Assembly: GCF_002095535.1 (NCBI RefSeq) | Contig: NZ_MLJI01000001.1 | Location: forward strand, 4,428,437 to 4,492,436 | DNA from: Pantoea cypripedii | Lineage (GTDB): Bacteria > Pseudomonadota > Gammaproteobacteria > Enterobacterales > Enterobacteriaceae | DNA length: 64,000 bases | Reading direction: 5' to 3' | Shown: piece by piece, positions 11,262 to 23,833 of the stretch | Layout: every line of letters starts with the position of its first letter | How positions within the stretch are numbered: the stretch's first letter is position 1 | The notes under the pieces: generated by a model | What the model was told of the DNA's origin: nothing | Database searches by the model: none | What the model saw: the letters and a program-made list of their open reading frames with translations, nothing else | Made by a program: the position numbers and the translations under genes

Positions 11262-12575
11262 CTATTCCTGATGAAGCCGCGCTGCTCTCTTTTTAAGTCC
11301 GCCGAGAATTTTTTCTTTAATTGATTCAGGGAAATCTTCTGGCAGTTGCTGGCATACACGGTCAATCACGCTATCTACGGAATCGGCAAATTCGTTGAGA
11401 ATGGTTTCCATAGCCTGTTGCTCAAAGCCGATATCTCTGGCTGTATTTATGAAGTGGCGCGGGAATATCTGTTCAATCTGGTCTTTTTTTCCTCGTGTGC
11501 CCTTCAATCCCATTGCCAGTTTTGCATCCCGAACGTGCAGTCCTCTGCCTCCCAGGGCAGGATATATCGACAAAATGTCGTAGAAGGGGGTTAGGCGAAA
11601 TCGGCCTTCAGGTTCGATAAATACCGAAAAGTTCTTTGCGTGCCCATCAGTTGCTGCCAGAAGCCAGAATAATACCTGTGACTTCATGAAGTTATAACGA
11701 TCCTCCTCAGGATTTGATGAACTCAGCAAATGCTCCATAATCTGCGCAATGCCTGGGCCACCATGACTTTCATATTTTCTTGCTGAGGGAATACCCAGAA
11801 CCTGACAAAAATCCTCCTGAGGCAGGCGCATAATCCAACGTCCATCTGACGCATAGCGACGATCGAAGCGTTCTACTGCTAATGCTTTGATTTCCCGCAC
11901 TTTCACGATGAAGCAATCAGGTACTTGCAGTCCGAATTCTCTTGCCAACAGGGTGCAAAGCCACTCATTCTCAACACTCTCTGACAGGTCGATAGTATGT
12001 GAGTGGCTCTCAATTTTGCCGATTGGCAGTTTGAGAATGTGTGTAGTGGGGGTTGTTCCACGTGGCAAGCACCAACGATCCTCTTTCCAGAGTAAAGCTG
12101 TCTTTTCCTGCGCTCCAGCCAGGGAAATACGGAAGTCCGCAATCTCTTCGATCATGCCGAGTGGTGCACCCGCCTGATATCCTGTCAGGATCTTCTCCAG
12201 CTCCGCATTCGTTAATACATCGTAGTGAGTTGTGTGTACGTCATCAGGAATTGAACCCTGGGGCAGGAGTTGCAATGCACCTACCGTATCCGCGCCGACT
12301 CTGGTCAGTAAATCGAAGGGCTGCGTTGAGTCGGCGTTATAACGAGCCAGAATGCGGTTGCGAATTTCAGGATTGTCCGGCAGGAGGTTATCAAAGAAGT
12401 TGTACACTTCTTCACCCTTATAGACGGCATGCTGTAAGGGCATTGAGAGAGAAATCGGGCGGCTACCAGGCAGATTTAACCACTCATCGACATATCTGAA
12501 CTGATGGGCCCCTGTTGCCACTTTGGTAAAAATGCCGACCTTATAGCCATTCATGTAGACATTAAGATCAGCCAT
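11262..12575 (-). CDS. hipA: HipA-type toxin, serine/threonine protein kinase
   Basis: A 437-residue HipA kinase similar along its full length to E. coli HipA, which phosphorylates glutamyl-tRNA synthetase and induces dormancy. Visible are RISLAGAQEKTALL (ATP/activation loop with the autophosphorylated serine region), the catalytic loop ATDGHAKNFS, and the metal-binding YDILS. All key residues look intact, so it is probably active. The ATG at 12575 overlaps the hipB stop by one base (TAATG) with AGGA upstream; an ATG two codons earlier is less well placed. It forms a two-gene unit with hipB between rutE and mnmE. Confidence 0.95.
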   Translation of the reverse strand: MADLNVYMNGYKVGIFTKVATGAHQFRYVDEWLNLPGSRPISLSMPLQHAVYKGEEVYNFFDNLLPDNPEIRNRILARYNADSTQPFDLLTRVGADTVGALQLLPQGSIPDDVHTTHYDVLTNAELEKILTGYQAGAPLGMIEEIADFRISLAGAQEKTALLWKEDRWCLPRGTTPTTHILKLPIGKIESHSHTIDLSESVENEWLCTLLAREFGLQVPDCFIVKVREIKALAVERFDRRYASDGRWIMRLPQEDFCQVLGIPSARKYESHGGPGIAQIMEHLLSSSNPEEDRYNFMKSQVLFWLLAATDGHAKNFSVFIEPEGRFRLTPFYDILSIYPALGGRGLHVRDAKLAMGLKGTRGKKDQIEQIFPRHFINTARDIGFEQQAMETILNEFADSVDSVIDRVCQQLPEDFPESIKEKILGGLKKRAARLHQE

Positions 12576-12835
12576 TACCATTCCTCTTTCCAGATTTTGT
12601 CGCTTTGAGGATCGCCACTTGCAGATCCTCGTGGCTTGATTTCAAGTTCGAGGTTTAATGCTGAAAGAATACGGAAAAACGTCTCCAGCTTGGTTGTTCC
12701 TGGTTGCAATTCAAAGCTGGAAACGGTGTCCTGGCGAATCCCCACTTTCGCAGCAACTTTACCCTGAGAAAGCTGCTTTGAAAGCCTCACATCTTTGAGG
12801 TAAACACTTAATTGCCTGGCACTGGTGATTTTCAT
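12575..12835 (-). CDS. hipB: HipB-type antitoxin, XRE-family regulator
   Basis: An 86-residue Cro/XRE helix-turn-helix protein, with the HTH in LSQGKVAAKVGIRQDTVSSFE (about residues 22-42). It should bind and inhibit HipA and repress the operon. The C-terminus ends in a Trp-rich tail (IWKEEW), resembling the flexible E. coli HipB tail that is degraded. It precedes hipA with a one-base stop-start overlap. The upstream 150 bp hold an array of inverted-repeat half-sites. Confidence 0.92.
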   Translation of the reverse strand: MKITSARQLSVYLKDVRLSKQLSQGKVAAKVGIRQDTVSSFELQPGTTKLETFFRILSALNLELEIKPRGSASGDPQSDKIWKEEW

Positions 12836-12876
12836 CGGGCGACTCCTGCAAATGGCATGTTACTACATTTACACGC

Positions 12877-12972
12877 TATAGCAGGTAAATCAAACGTTAC
12901 CTGCTATAGGCGGTAAACTAACTTTTCACACGCTATAGCAGGTAAAACAGCGGCTACCTGTTGTAACAGGTA
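12877..12972. promoter_or_regulatory. HipB operator array upstream of hipBA
   Basis: A perfect inverted repeat TATAGCAGGTA-N10-TACCTGCTATA lies at 12877-12908, extending to 12-bp arms. A second copy with the same geometry, TATAGCAGGTA-N10-TACCTGTTGTA (two changes), lies at 12934-12965. A third overlapping palindrome TACCTGTTGTAACAGGTA covers 12955-12972, and a degenerate half-site TATAGGCGGTA is at 12905-12915. The two full sites are centred 57 bp apart. These repeats lie directly in front of hipB and are the obvious autorepression sites; HipB binding is inferred. Confidence 0.8.
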
Positions 12973-13000
12973 ACAGAATGATAAGCAGGAGGGAGGAGCA

Positions 13001-14365
13001 TCACTTCCCAATACAAAAACTGGAGAAAATCCGCCCCAGCAGGTCATCCGAGGTGAACTCGCCGGTGATTTCGCTCAGGGCCTGCTGCGCCAGACGCAGT
13101 TCTTCGGCCAGCAGTTCACCCGCCCAGGCTCCCAGCAGCTGATCTTTGCCCTGTTGCAGGTGAGTCGCTGCTAACTCCAGCGCCTGCAAATGACGGCGGC
13201 GGGCGAGGAAGCCGCCTTCCATATTGCCGCTGAAGCCCATGGTCTGTTTCAGATGGTCGCGCAAGGTATCGACGCCTTCACCCGTGCGGGCAGACAGGCG
13301 AATAAGCGAGTGACCATTCACTTCGGACAGGCCGAGGGTTTCCCCGGTCATGTCGGCTTTGTTGCGTACCACGGTGATCGGCAGTTCCGCGGGCAGACGT
13401 GACACGAAATCGGGCCAGATGGCGGCGGCTTCGGTGGCCTCGGTAGTGGTGCCATCTACCATAAACAGCACGCGATCGGCCTGTTCAATCTCCTGCCATG
13501 CTCGTTCAATACCAATGCGTTCAACTTCGTCGCTGGCATCGCGTAAGCCCGCGGTATCGATGATATGCAGTGGCATACCGTCGATATGGATATGTTCGCG
13601 CAGTACGTCACGCGTGGTACCGGCGATATCGGTGACGATAGCGGCTTCGCGTCCGGCTAATGCATTCAGAAGACTGGATTTTCCGGCGTTGGGACGGCCA
13701 GCAATCACTACTTTCATCCCTTCACGCAGCAGGCTGCCCTGGCGCGCTTCGGCGCGCACGCCATTCAGGTCGCCGATCACCGCATTGAGCTGTGCTTCAA
13801 TTTTTCCGTCAGAGAGGAAGTCGATCTCCTCATCCGGGAAGTCGATGGCTGCTTCCACATAGATACGCAGGTAAGTGAGTGCTTCCACAAGGGCGTTAAT
13901 ACGCACGGAAAATGCGCCCTGTAATGAATTCACCGCCGAGCGCGCTGCTTGCTCGGAACTGGCGTCGATCAGGTCAGCAATGGCTTCCGCCTGGGCCAGA
14001 TCGAGTTTGTCATTCAGAAAAGCGCGTTCGGAGAATTCACCCGGCTGGGCAATACGTACGCCGGGCAGCGCCACAATACGTTTCAGCAACAGGTCGAGAA
14101 TCACCGGACCGCCGTGGCCCTGCAACTCCAGCACGTCTTCACCGGTAAAAGAATTGGGGCCGGGGAACCACAGCGCAATACCCTGATCCAGCACGCTGCC
14201 ATCGGCATCGGTAAACGGCAGATAGTCGGCATAGCGCGGTTTCGGCAGTTTACCCAGCACGGCTTGCGCGATGTCGGCCGCTTTTGCTCCGGAGATACGC
14301 AGAATGCCGACGCCGCCACGGCCGGGTGGCGTTGCCTGGGCGACGATGGTATCGCTATGGCTCAT
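13001..14365 (-). CDS. mnmE: tRNA uridine-5-carboxymethylaminomethyl modification GTPase MnmE
   Basis: A 454-residue GTPase that acts with MnmG to modify wobble uridine 34 of certain tRNAs. The N-terminal tetrahydrofolate-binding domain begins [16 protein letters not shown], followed by a helical domain and an inserted G domain with G1 [10 protein letters not shown]2/G3 AGTTRD and DTAGLR, and G4 NKAD. The C-terminal FCIGK carries the conserved cysteine. Lies upstream of yidC on the same strand as in E. coli, but separated here by a terminator. Confidence 0.97.
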   Translation of the reverse strand: MSHSDTIVAQATPPGRGGVGILRISGAKAADIAQAVLGKLPKPRYADYLPFTDADGSVLDQGIALWFPGPNSFTGEDVLELQGHGGPVILDLLLKRIVALPGVRIAQPGEFSERAFLNDKLDLAQAEAIADLIDASSEQAARSAVNSLQGAFSVRINALVEALTYLRIYVEAAIDFPDEEIDFLSDGKIEAQLNAVIGDLNGVRAEARQGSLLREGMKVVIAGRPNAGKSSLLNALAGREAAIVTDIAGTTRDVLREHIHIDGMPLHIIDTAGLRDASDEVERIGIERAWQEIEQADRVLFMVDGTTTEATEAAAIWPDFVSRLPAELPITVVRNKADMTGETLGLSEVNGHSLIRLSARTGEGVDTLRDHLKQTMGFSGNMEGGFLARRRHLQALELAATHLQQGKDQLLGAWAGELLAEELRLAQQALSEITGEFTSDDLLGRIFSSFCIGK

Positions 14366-14381
14366 GATTCACCTTCTTTGC

Positions 14382-14411
14382 AAAAAAAACAGGGCGACAT
14401 AAATGCCGCCC
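14382..14411 (-). terminator. Rho-independent terminator after yidC
   Basis: Read on the minus strand, a GGGCGGCAT/ATGTCGCCC stem with a 2-base loop is followed by T8 (after a short CTG). A strong terminator between yidC and mnmE. Confidence 0.88.
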
Positions 14412-14445
14412 CGATGTTTACGTCCTTGCTCGCAGGAGCTGGGCG

Positions 14446-16092
14446 TTACGCTTTCTTCTTGTCGCGGCTATGCAGACCACGTTTTTCCAGGCCGCGATAA
14501 ATCAGCTGCTGCTGGAGGATGGTGACCAGGTTGCTGACGATGTAGTACAGCACCAGACCTGACGGGAACCACAGGAAGAACACGGTAAAGATAACCGGCA
14601 TGTAGGTCATGATCTTCTGCTGCATCGGATCGGTCACGGTGGTCGGTGACATCTTCTGAATGAAGAACATGGTGATACCCATGATAACCGGCAGGATGTA
14701 GTACGGGTCCTGCGCGGACAGGTCATGAATCCACAGAATAAACGGCGCGTGACGCAGTTCAACCGAGCCTGACAGCATGTAGTACAGGGCAAGGAAGATT
14801 GGCATCTGAATGACCAGCGGCAGACAGCCGCCGAGCGGGTTCACTTTCTCCGCTTTGTACAGCGCCATCATCTCCTGGCTCATCTTCTGCTTATCATCGC
14901 CCAGACGCTCACGCATAGCCTGAATCTTCGGCTGCAGCATGCGCATCTTCGCCATCGAAGTGTACTGCGCTTTGGTCAGCGGGTACATGATGCCACGAAC
15001 GATGAAGGTGATAACGATGATGGAGAAGCCCCAGTTACCGATAAAGCTGTGGATGAACTTCAACAGCTTGAACAGCGGCTGAGAGATGAACCACAACCAA
15101 CCGTAATCCACCGTCAGATCCAGGTGAGGCGCGATAGCGGCCATCTGGTCCTGAATTTCCGGGCCAACCCACAGGGTCGCGCCGAGATTCTGCTGCGCGC
15201 CAGGTGCGACGGTGACCGGTGCTGATTTATAACCGATGGCGGCAACGCCGTTACCCAGATTGCTGGTGTACAGGGTGTTGGTGCCTTCGGTACGCGGTAC
15301 CCATGCAGTAGCAAAGTACTGTTGCAGCATCGCTACCCAGCCATTGCTGGTAGTGGTGTTCAGGTTCTCGTTATCGGCGATGGTGTCGAATTTATATTTT
15401 TCGTATTTCGCATCGCTGGTTGAGTACGCTGCACCACGGAAGGTATGCAGAGCAAAGTTGTTGCTACCGGTATCACGGTGCTTCGGCACTTCGATGGTCT
15501 GTTTCAGCTGACCAAACATCGCCACTTCCAGCGGTTGCTCGCTGGTGTTGTTGATGTTGTAGTCAACATTCACGGCGAATTCGCCGCGTTTGAACACGAA
15601 GGTTTTGGTGTAAACCACACCATTTTCGCCAGTCCAGGTGAGCGGTACGCGCAGCTCAGTCTGGCCTTCCGCCATCTCAAAGTGATCCTGAGTGGTGGTG
15701 AAAAGCGGACGCGCGCCATTGTTCGGATTATCCGGACCGTTACGGCCGGTTAAGCCGCTCTGCGCCTGATAGATGAACGCTGGGGTGGTTTCAAGCAGCT
15801 GGAACGGTGCATCCGAACCCAGTTTGTCCGGGTAAGTCAGCAGTGAAGCCTGCTCGATGTCGCCACCGCGAGTGTTGATGTTCAATGACAGGACATCAGT
15901 CTTAACGGTGATCGTTTTGCCCTGGCCGCTGCCGGGAACGCCGGAAGAGGCGGCATCACCCGCTGTACTGTTGGTCGTCTGCGTGGTCTGGGTTTGCTGC
16001 GGCTGCGGAGCATGGTCCGTTTGCCAGGCTTGCCAGATCATAAAAGACACGAACAGAAAAGCGATGAGAAAGAGATTGCGTTGCGAATCCAT
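14446..16092 (-). CDS. yidC: Membrane protein insertase YidC
   Basis: A 548-residue inner-membrane insertase, the same length as E. coli YidC. The N-terminal signal-anchor ([17 protein letters not shown]) is followed by a large periplasmic domain and the conserved five-helix C-terminal insertase core with the positively charged groove region ([17 protein letters not shown]). It inserts membrane proteins alone or with SecYEG. It starts two bases after the yidD stop, within the rpmH-rnpA-yidD-yidC unit. Confidence 0.98.
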   Translation of the reverse strand: MDSQRNLFLIAFLFVSFMIWQAWQTDHAPQPQQTQTTQTTNSTAGDAASSGVPGSGQGKTITVKTDVLSLNINTRGGDIEQASLLTYPDKLGSDAPFQLLETTPAFIYQAQSGLTGRNGPDNPNNGARPLFTTTQDHFEMAEGQTELRVPLTWTGENGVVYTKTFVFKRGEFAVNVDYNINNTSEQPLEVAMFGQLKQTIEVPKHRDTGSNNFALHTFRGAAYSTSDAKYEKYKFDTIADNENLNTTTSNGWVAMLQQYFATAWVPRTEGTNTLYTSNLGNGVAAIGYKSAPVTVAPGAQQNLGATLWVGPEIQDQMAAIAPHLDLTVDYGWLWFISQPLFKLLKFIHSFIGNWGFSIIVITFIVRGIMYPLTKAQYTSMAKMRMLQPKIQAMRERLGDDKQKMSQEMMALYKAEKVNPLGGCLPLVIQMPIFLALYYMLSGSVELRHAPFILWIHDLSAQDPYYILPVIMGITMFFIQKMSPTTVTDPMQQKIMTYMPVIFTVFFLWFPSGLVLYYIVSNLVTILQQQLIYRGLEKRGLHSRDKKKA

Positions 16093-16094
16093 CG

Positions 16095-16352
16095 TTAATG
16101 TTCTCTGGTATCAAAGGTTTTTGGCGGCACAGGATCGTCGCCACCCGGGTTCAAAGGGTGGCATTTTAATACGCGTTTAATCGTCAACCAACTGCCTTTT
16201 ATTACCCCAAAGCGACGCAATGCCTCAATCCCATACTGCGAACAGGAGGGATTGAACCGGCAATGAGGTCCCAGCAGTGGGCTGATGGCGCGTTGATACA
16301 CGCGTATCAGGGCGATCAGGAGCCGCGAGCCAGGCGACAGTGACGACGCCAT
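16095..16352 (-). CDS. yidD: Membrane protein insertion efficiency factor YidD
   Basis: An 85-residue small membrane-associated protein with the DUF37 signature [19 protein letters not shown] and the terminal [12 protein letters not shown] motif. It assists YidC-dependent insertion. The first 37 bases overlap the end of rnpA in another frame, the usual arrangement, implying coupled translation. Confidence 0.95.
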   Translation of the reverse strand: MASSLSPGSRLLIALIRVYQRAISPLLGPHCRFNPSCSQYGIEALRRFGVIKGSWLTIKRVLKCHPLNPGGDDPVPPKTFDTREH

Positions 16353-16675
16353 AATTTCTCCAACGCTTCCGCCAGCGCACGATTATCCAGGTCAGCAACC
16401 CCTTTTTTAGCCACGACCACAAAATCCATCGCTGGCAGTTCATGTTGGCGCAGACGAAAGCTTTCGCGGGTCAATCGCTTGATCCGGTTACGTTCATGGG
16501 CGCGTTTTACATGTTTTTTGGCGACGGTGAGACCGATGCGGGGATGCCCCAGCGAATTAAGGCGGCCGAGGATGGTGATTTGCGGCGTGCCAGCCCTTTG
16601 TGGCTGCTGGAAGACGAAAGTGAAATGAGTGGGAGTTAACAAACGTAACTCCCTGGGAAATGCGAGCTTAACCAC
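16316..16675 (-). CDS. rnpA: Ribonuclease P protein component
   Basis: A 119-residue basic protein that binds the M1 RNA and helps cleave tRNA leaders. The RNR signature is visible as [21 protein letters not shown]. It follows rpmH after 15 bp and overlaps yidD at its 3' end. Confidence 0.97.
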   Translation of the reverse strand: MVKLAFPRELRLLTPTHFTFVFQQPQRAGTPQITILGRLNSLGHPRIGLTVAKKHVKRAHERNRIKRLTRESFRLRQHELPAMDFVVVAKKGVADLDNRALAEALEKLWRRHCRLARGS

Positions 16676-16690
16676 GAGGGTTAGCTTTTA

Positions 16691-16843
<153 letters not shown>

Positions 16844-16929
16844 CTAAACTTGAAAATTTTCACTGGGTGACGCGTATTCGGGCCAGTAAAACGACCGACG
16901 CCTCAATGTGTCTTTAATAAAGAGGCGGG

Positions 16930-16958
16930 ATTGTAATAATTGTACAGTCCAGAGTCAA
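16930..16958 (-). promoter_or_regulatory. Sigma-70 promoter of rpmH
   Basis: Minus strand: -35 TTGACT (16958-16953), a 17-bp spacer, and -10 TACAAT (16935-16930). Both hexamers are one base from consensus with ideal spacing, fitting a strong ribosomal-protein promoter about 100 bp before the rpmH ATG. Confidence 0.82.
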
Positions 16959-17077
16959 TTTACTTCGCTGGTCGCGGTACCAGGAAAACCCGGATACAGC
17001 CCGCTGTTTCCGGGCATTGGGCTAAACGCGACAACGCCGGGGTGGAGAATTATACGGGCTATACGGCAAAGCGCAAG

Positions 17078-17360
17078 GATCGCGCAGGATCTTCTTGCGA
17101 TCAAGAGGGGGATTTTTTGCACAGAAAACGAGACGCCGCCAGAAAATTTGCAGCTTTCATCCTGATCCCCGCTCGCTTTTCCGCCAGAAGGCGTAAACTC
17201 TTTAGCGCGCCACTACCCTGTGGATAAATTGGATCAAAACTGTGTAGAAAGGGAAGATCTCTGTGCCGCTTTGCGCTATGATCCGCCCTTCCGCTGACGA
17301 TCCGCACTGCGATCGACGGGGGAGACTACCGCGGATAGCGGTCGCGGGCGCTTTCTGATC
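17078..17360. promoter_or_regulatory. dnaA control region with dense GATC sites
   Basis: Ten GATC sites start at 17078, 17088, 17099, 17164, 17232, 17256, 17280, 17299, 17311 and 17357; random expectation for this length is about one. Dam methylation with SeqA sequestration of the dnaA promoter is established in E. coli and is the likely meaning here. The rest of the 604-base rpmH-dnaA gap has no gene; a TAAAAT at 17399-17404 is a possible dnaA -10. Confidence 0.75.
17219..17227 (-). promoter_or_regulatory. DnaA box upstream of dnaA
   Basis: TGTGGATAA is the exact complement of the consensus 9-mer TTATCCACA. In the dnaA promoter region it predicts autoregulation by DnaA. Confidence 0.85.
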
Positions 17361-17435
17361 GCCTGTGTCAAAAAACGAACGTTTCTTTTATTAGCGCCTA
17401 AAATTCTTATCGATTTTGTACGAGTGGAGTCCGCC

Positions 17436-18836
17436 GTGTCACTTACGCTTTGGCAACAGTGTCTTGCCCGTTTGCAGGATGAGCTTCCTGCCACCGAATT
17501 CAGCATGTGGATTCGTCCGCTGCAGGCTGAATTGAACGACAATACGCTCGCCTTGTATGCACCAAATCGGTTTGTACTCGACTGGGTTCGGGATAAATAT
17601 CTCAACAGTATCAATGGGCTGCTGAATGAATTCTGCGGTGCGGATGTGCCGTTGCTGCGTTTTGAGGTCGGCACGCGTCCGGTCGCGCAGGTCGCGACCA
17701 GTCAGCCTGCGATGGCCAGCGTCAGCGCGCCCGCTCCGGCACAAAACCGCCCGGCTCCGGCGCAAACGCTGCGTCCCAGCTGGGATTCGGTGCCTGCTCC
17801 GGCCGATGTGACTTACCGTTCCAACGTGAATAACCGCCACAACTTTGACAACTTTGTCGAAGGTAAATCTAACCAGCTGGCGCGCGCGGCGGCACGTCAG
17901 GTGGCAGACAATCCGGGCGGCGCTTACAACCCGCTGTTCCTGTATGGTGGCACCGGTCTGGGCAAAACCCACCTGTTACATGCGGTGGGGAATGGCATCA
18001 TGGCGCGTAAACCCAATGCCAAAGTGGTCTATATGCATTCCGAGCGTTTTGTGCAGGATATGGTGAAAGCCCTGCAAAACAACGCCATTGAAGAGTTCAA
18101 ACGTTACTATCGTTCTGTCGATGCGCTGCTGATCGATGATATCCAGTTCTTTGCCAATAAAGAGCGCTCGCAGGAGGAGTTTTTCCACACCTTCAATGCG
18201 TTGCTGGAAGGCAATCAACAGATCATCCTGACGTCGGATCGTTACCCGAAAGAGATCAACGGGGTGGAAGATCGTCTCAAGTCGCGTTTTGGCTGGGGAC
18301 TGACGGTTGCGATCGAGCCGCCGGAGCTGGAAACGCGTGTCGCTATCCTGATGAAGAAAGCCGATGAAAACGACATCCGCCTGCCGGGTGAAGTGGCGTT
18401 CTTTATTGCCAAGCGTCTGCGTTCCAACGTCCGTGAGCTGGAAGGCGCGCTGAACCGCGTGATTGCCAACGCCAACTTTACCGGTCGCGCCATTACTATC
18501 GACTTCGTACGTGAAGCGCTGCGCGATCTGCTGGCGTTGCAGGAAAAGCTGGTCACCATCGACAATATTCAGAAGACGGTGGCGGAGTATTACAAAATTA
18601 AAGTGGCCGATTTGCTGTCCAAGCGCCGTTCGCGCTCGGTAGCGCGTCCGCGCCAGATGGCGATGGCGATGGCGAAAGAGCTAACCAACCATAGCCTGCC
18701 GGAAATTGGTGATGCGTTTGGTGGCCGTGACCATACCACCGTGCTACACGCCTGCCGTAAAATCGAGCAGCTGCGTGAAGAAAGCCACGACATCAAAGAA
18801 GATTTCTCTAACCTCATTCGAACCTTATCTTCCTGA
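17436..18836 (+). CDS. dnaA: Chromosomal replication initiator protein DnaA
   Basis: A 466-residue initiator. Domain I (about 1-86) begins [14 protein letters not shown] proline/alanine-rich linker (about 87-130) follows, then the AAA+ domain with Walker [10 protein letters not shown] and Walker B LLIDDIQF, and the DNA-binding domain IV with [15 protein letters not shown]. The GTG at 17436 is chosen over an ATG at 17424 because it matches the E. coli start and N-terminus and follows GTGGAGT. dnaN begins four bases after the stop. Confidence 0.97.
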   Translation: MSLTLWQQCLARLQDELPATEFSMWIRPLQAELNDNTLALYAPNRFVLDWVRDKYLNSINGLLNEFCGADVPLLRFEVGTRPVAQVATSQPAMASVSAPAPAQNRPAPAQTLRPSWDSVPAPADVTYRSNVNNRHNFDNFVEGKSNQLARAAARQVADNPGGAYNPLFLYGGTGLGKTHLLHAVGNGIMARKPNAKVVYMHSERFVQDMVKALQNNAIEEFKRYYRSVDALLIDDIQFFANKERSQEEFFHTFNALLEGNQQIILTSDRYPKEINGVEDRLKSRFGWGLTVAIEPPELETRVAILMKKADENDIRLPGEVAFFIAKRLRSNVRELEGALNRVIANANFTGRAITIDFVREALRDLLALQEKLVTIDNIQKTVAEYYKIKVADLLSKRRSRSVARPRQMAMAMAKELTNHSLPEIGDAFGGRDHTTVLHACRKIEQLREESHDIKEDFSNLIRTLSS

Positions 18837-18840
18837 CGCT

Positions 18841-19941
18841 ATGAAATTAATTGTTGAACGTGAGCAGTTGCTGAAACCGCTGCAACAGGTCAGCGGTCCG
18901 CTCGGTGGGCGTCCGACGCTGCCGATCCTCGGAAATTTACTGCTGCAGGTAAATGACGGCACTTTGTTGCTGACCGGCACCGATCTGGAAATGGAGATGG
19001 TGGCCCGCGTTGCGTTAACGCAGCCGCATGAACCTGGTGCAACCACCGTCCCGGCGCGTAAATTCCTCGATATTTGTCGTGGTTTGCCGGATGGTGCTGA
19101 GATCTCCCTGACACTGGAAGGCGACAGAATGCTGGTGCGTTCCGGGCGTAGCCGTTTCTCGCTTTCCACGCTGCCTGCCAGTGACTTCCCGAATCTGGAT
19201 GACTGGCAGAGCGAGGTAGAATTTACCCTGCCGCAGGCCACGTTGAAGCGTCTGATTGAAGCGACACAGTTTTCGATGGCGCATCAGGACGTGCGTTACT
19301 ACCTCAACGGCATGTTGTTTGAAACCGAAGGGGAAGAACTGCGTACCGTGGCGACCGACGGTCACCGTCTGGCGGTTTGCTCGATGCCGATAGGCCAGGC
19401 GTTGCCTGACCATTCGGTGATCGTACCGCGTAAAGGGGTGATTGAACTGGTTCGCCTGCTCGACGGTGGCGAAACACCGTTGCAGGTTCAGATTGGCAGC
19501 AGCAACATCCGTGCGCATGTCGGCGACTTTATCTTTACGTCGAAGCTGGTTGATGGCCGTTTCCCGGATTATCGCCGCGTATTGCCGAAAAATCCCGACA
19601 AAGCGCTGGAAGCCGGTTGTGATCTGCTCAAGCAGGCATTTGCCCGCGCGGCGATCCTGTCGAACGAGAAATTCCGCGGTGTTCGTATCTATATCACCGA
19701 AAATCAGCTGAAAATCACCGCCAACAACCCGGAACAGGAAGAGGCGGAAGAGATGCTGGATGTCAGCTACAACGGCAGCGAACTGGAGATCGGTTTTAAC
19801 GTCAGTTACGTGCTGGATGTGCTGAACGCGCTGAAGTGCGAAAACGTCCGCCTGTTGCTGACCGATTCCGTCTCCAGCGTGCAGATCGAAGACGTCGCCA
19901 GTCCGGCTGCAGCGTACGTTGTTATGCCGATGAGGTTGTAG
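18841..19941 (+). CDS. dnaN: DNA polymerase III beta sliding clamp
   Basis: A 366-residue ring-forming processivity clamp, three copies of the clamp fold, the same length as in E. coli. It begins MKLIVEREQLLKPLQQVSG and ends VVMPMRL, the C-terminal hydrophobic pocket region used by clamp-binding motifs. The frame is open into dnaA, but the ATG at 18841 is clearly the start. The stop is followed by a 183-base gap before recF, filled by an ERIC-like element. Confidence 0.98.
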   Translation: MKLIVEREQLLKPLQQVSGPLGGRPTLPILGNLLLQVNDGTLLLTGTDLEMEMVARVALTQPHEPGATTVPARKFLDICRGLPDGAEISLTLEGDRMLVRSGRSRFSLSTLPASDFPNLDDWQSEVEFTLPQATLKRLIEATQFSMAHQDVRYYLNGMLFETEGEELRTVATDGHRLAVCSMPIGQALPDHSVIVPRKGVIELVRLLDGGETPLQVQIGSSNIRAHVGDFIFTSKLVDGRFPDYRRVLPKNPDKALEAGCDLLKQAFARAAILSNEKFRGVRIYITENQLKITANNPEQEEAEEMLDVSYNGSELEIGFNVSYVLDVLNALKCENVRLLLTDSVSSVQIEDVASPAAAYVVMPMRL

Positions 19942-19950
19942 AAAATATCG

Positions 19951-20084
19951 GGCTAACTTACTCGCTATTTTGCACCCGGGCAGTGCTCACCCCTGGTCAC
20001 ATACTTCAGTATGCTCCCAGGGGATTGCGCGCTGGCCGTGCACAAACTAGCTTCGCCGTCTACGCCCTGGGTCGCATTAGTTAG
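19951..20084. repeat. ERIC-like intergenic repeat between dnaN and recF
   Basis: A roughly 134-bp imperfect palindrome. The outer arms CTAACTTA and TTAGTTAG flank inner arms GCTATTTTGCAC and GTGCACAAACTAGC. The apex is CCCCTGG...CATACT-TC-AGTATG...CCAGGGG. The core GCTCACCCCTGGTCACATAC followed by GTATGCTCCCAGGGGATT closely resembles the central part of the ERIC/IRU consensus as I recall it. Transcribed, it would form a long hairpin in the dnaA-dnaN-recF message. Confidence 0.65.
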
Positions 20085-20124
20085 GTGAAACCCTCTCCTT
20101 TATCCTCCAAAGCTGGATTGATTG

Positions 20125-23635
<3,511 letters not shown>

Positions 23636-23643
23636 TATGCCCA

Positions 23644-23675
23644 AACCCTTCCCATCCGGGAAGGGTTTTTTGTTT
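23644..23675 (+). terminator. Rho-independent terminator of gyrB
   Basis: A perfect 10-bp stem AACCCTTCCC/GGGAAGGGTT with a 4-base loop is followed by T5GT3, eight bases after the gyrB stop. Confidence 0.92.
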
Positions 23676-23833
23676 CTGCCTCTGTTGTTACCCGCCTGAC
23701 ATTTCCTTTTTTGCTTAAAAAACATCTGCGTTAGCTTTTGTTTGCTTCCGTTTTTTCCCGTGCGCTGCGATCCGTGTCACTTACATCTGCGGGCTGCTCC
23801 CTTACGCTTTTGGCGAAGCGGAGGGGATGACGC

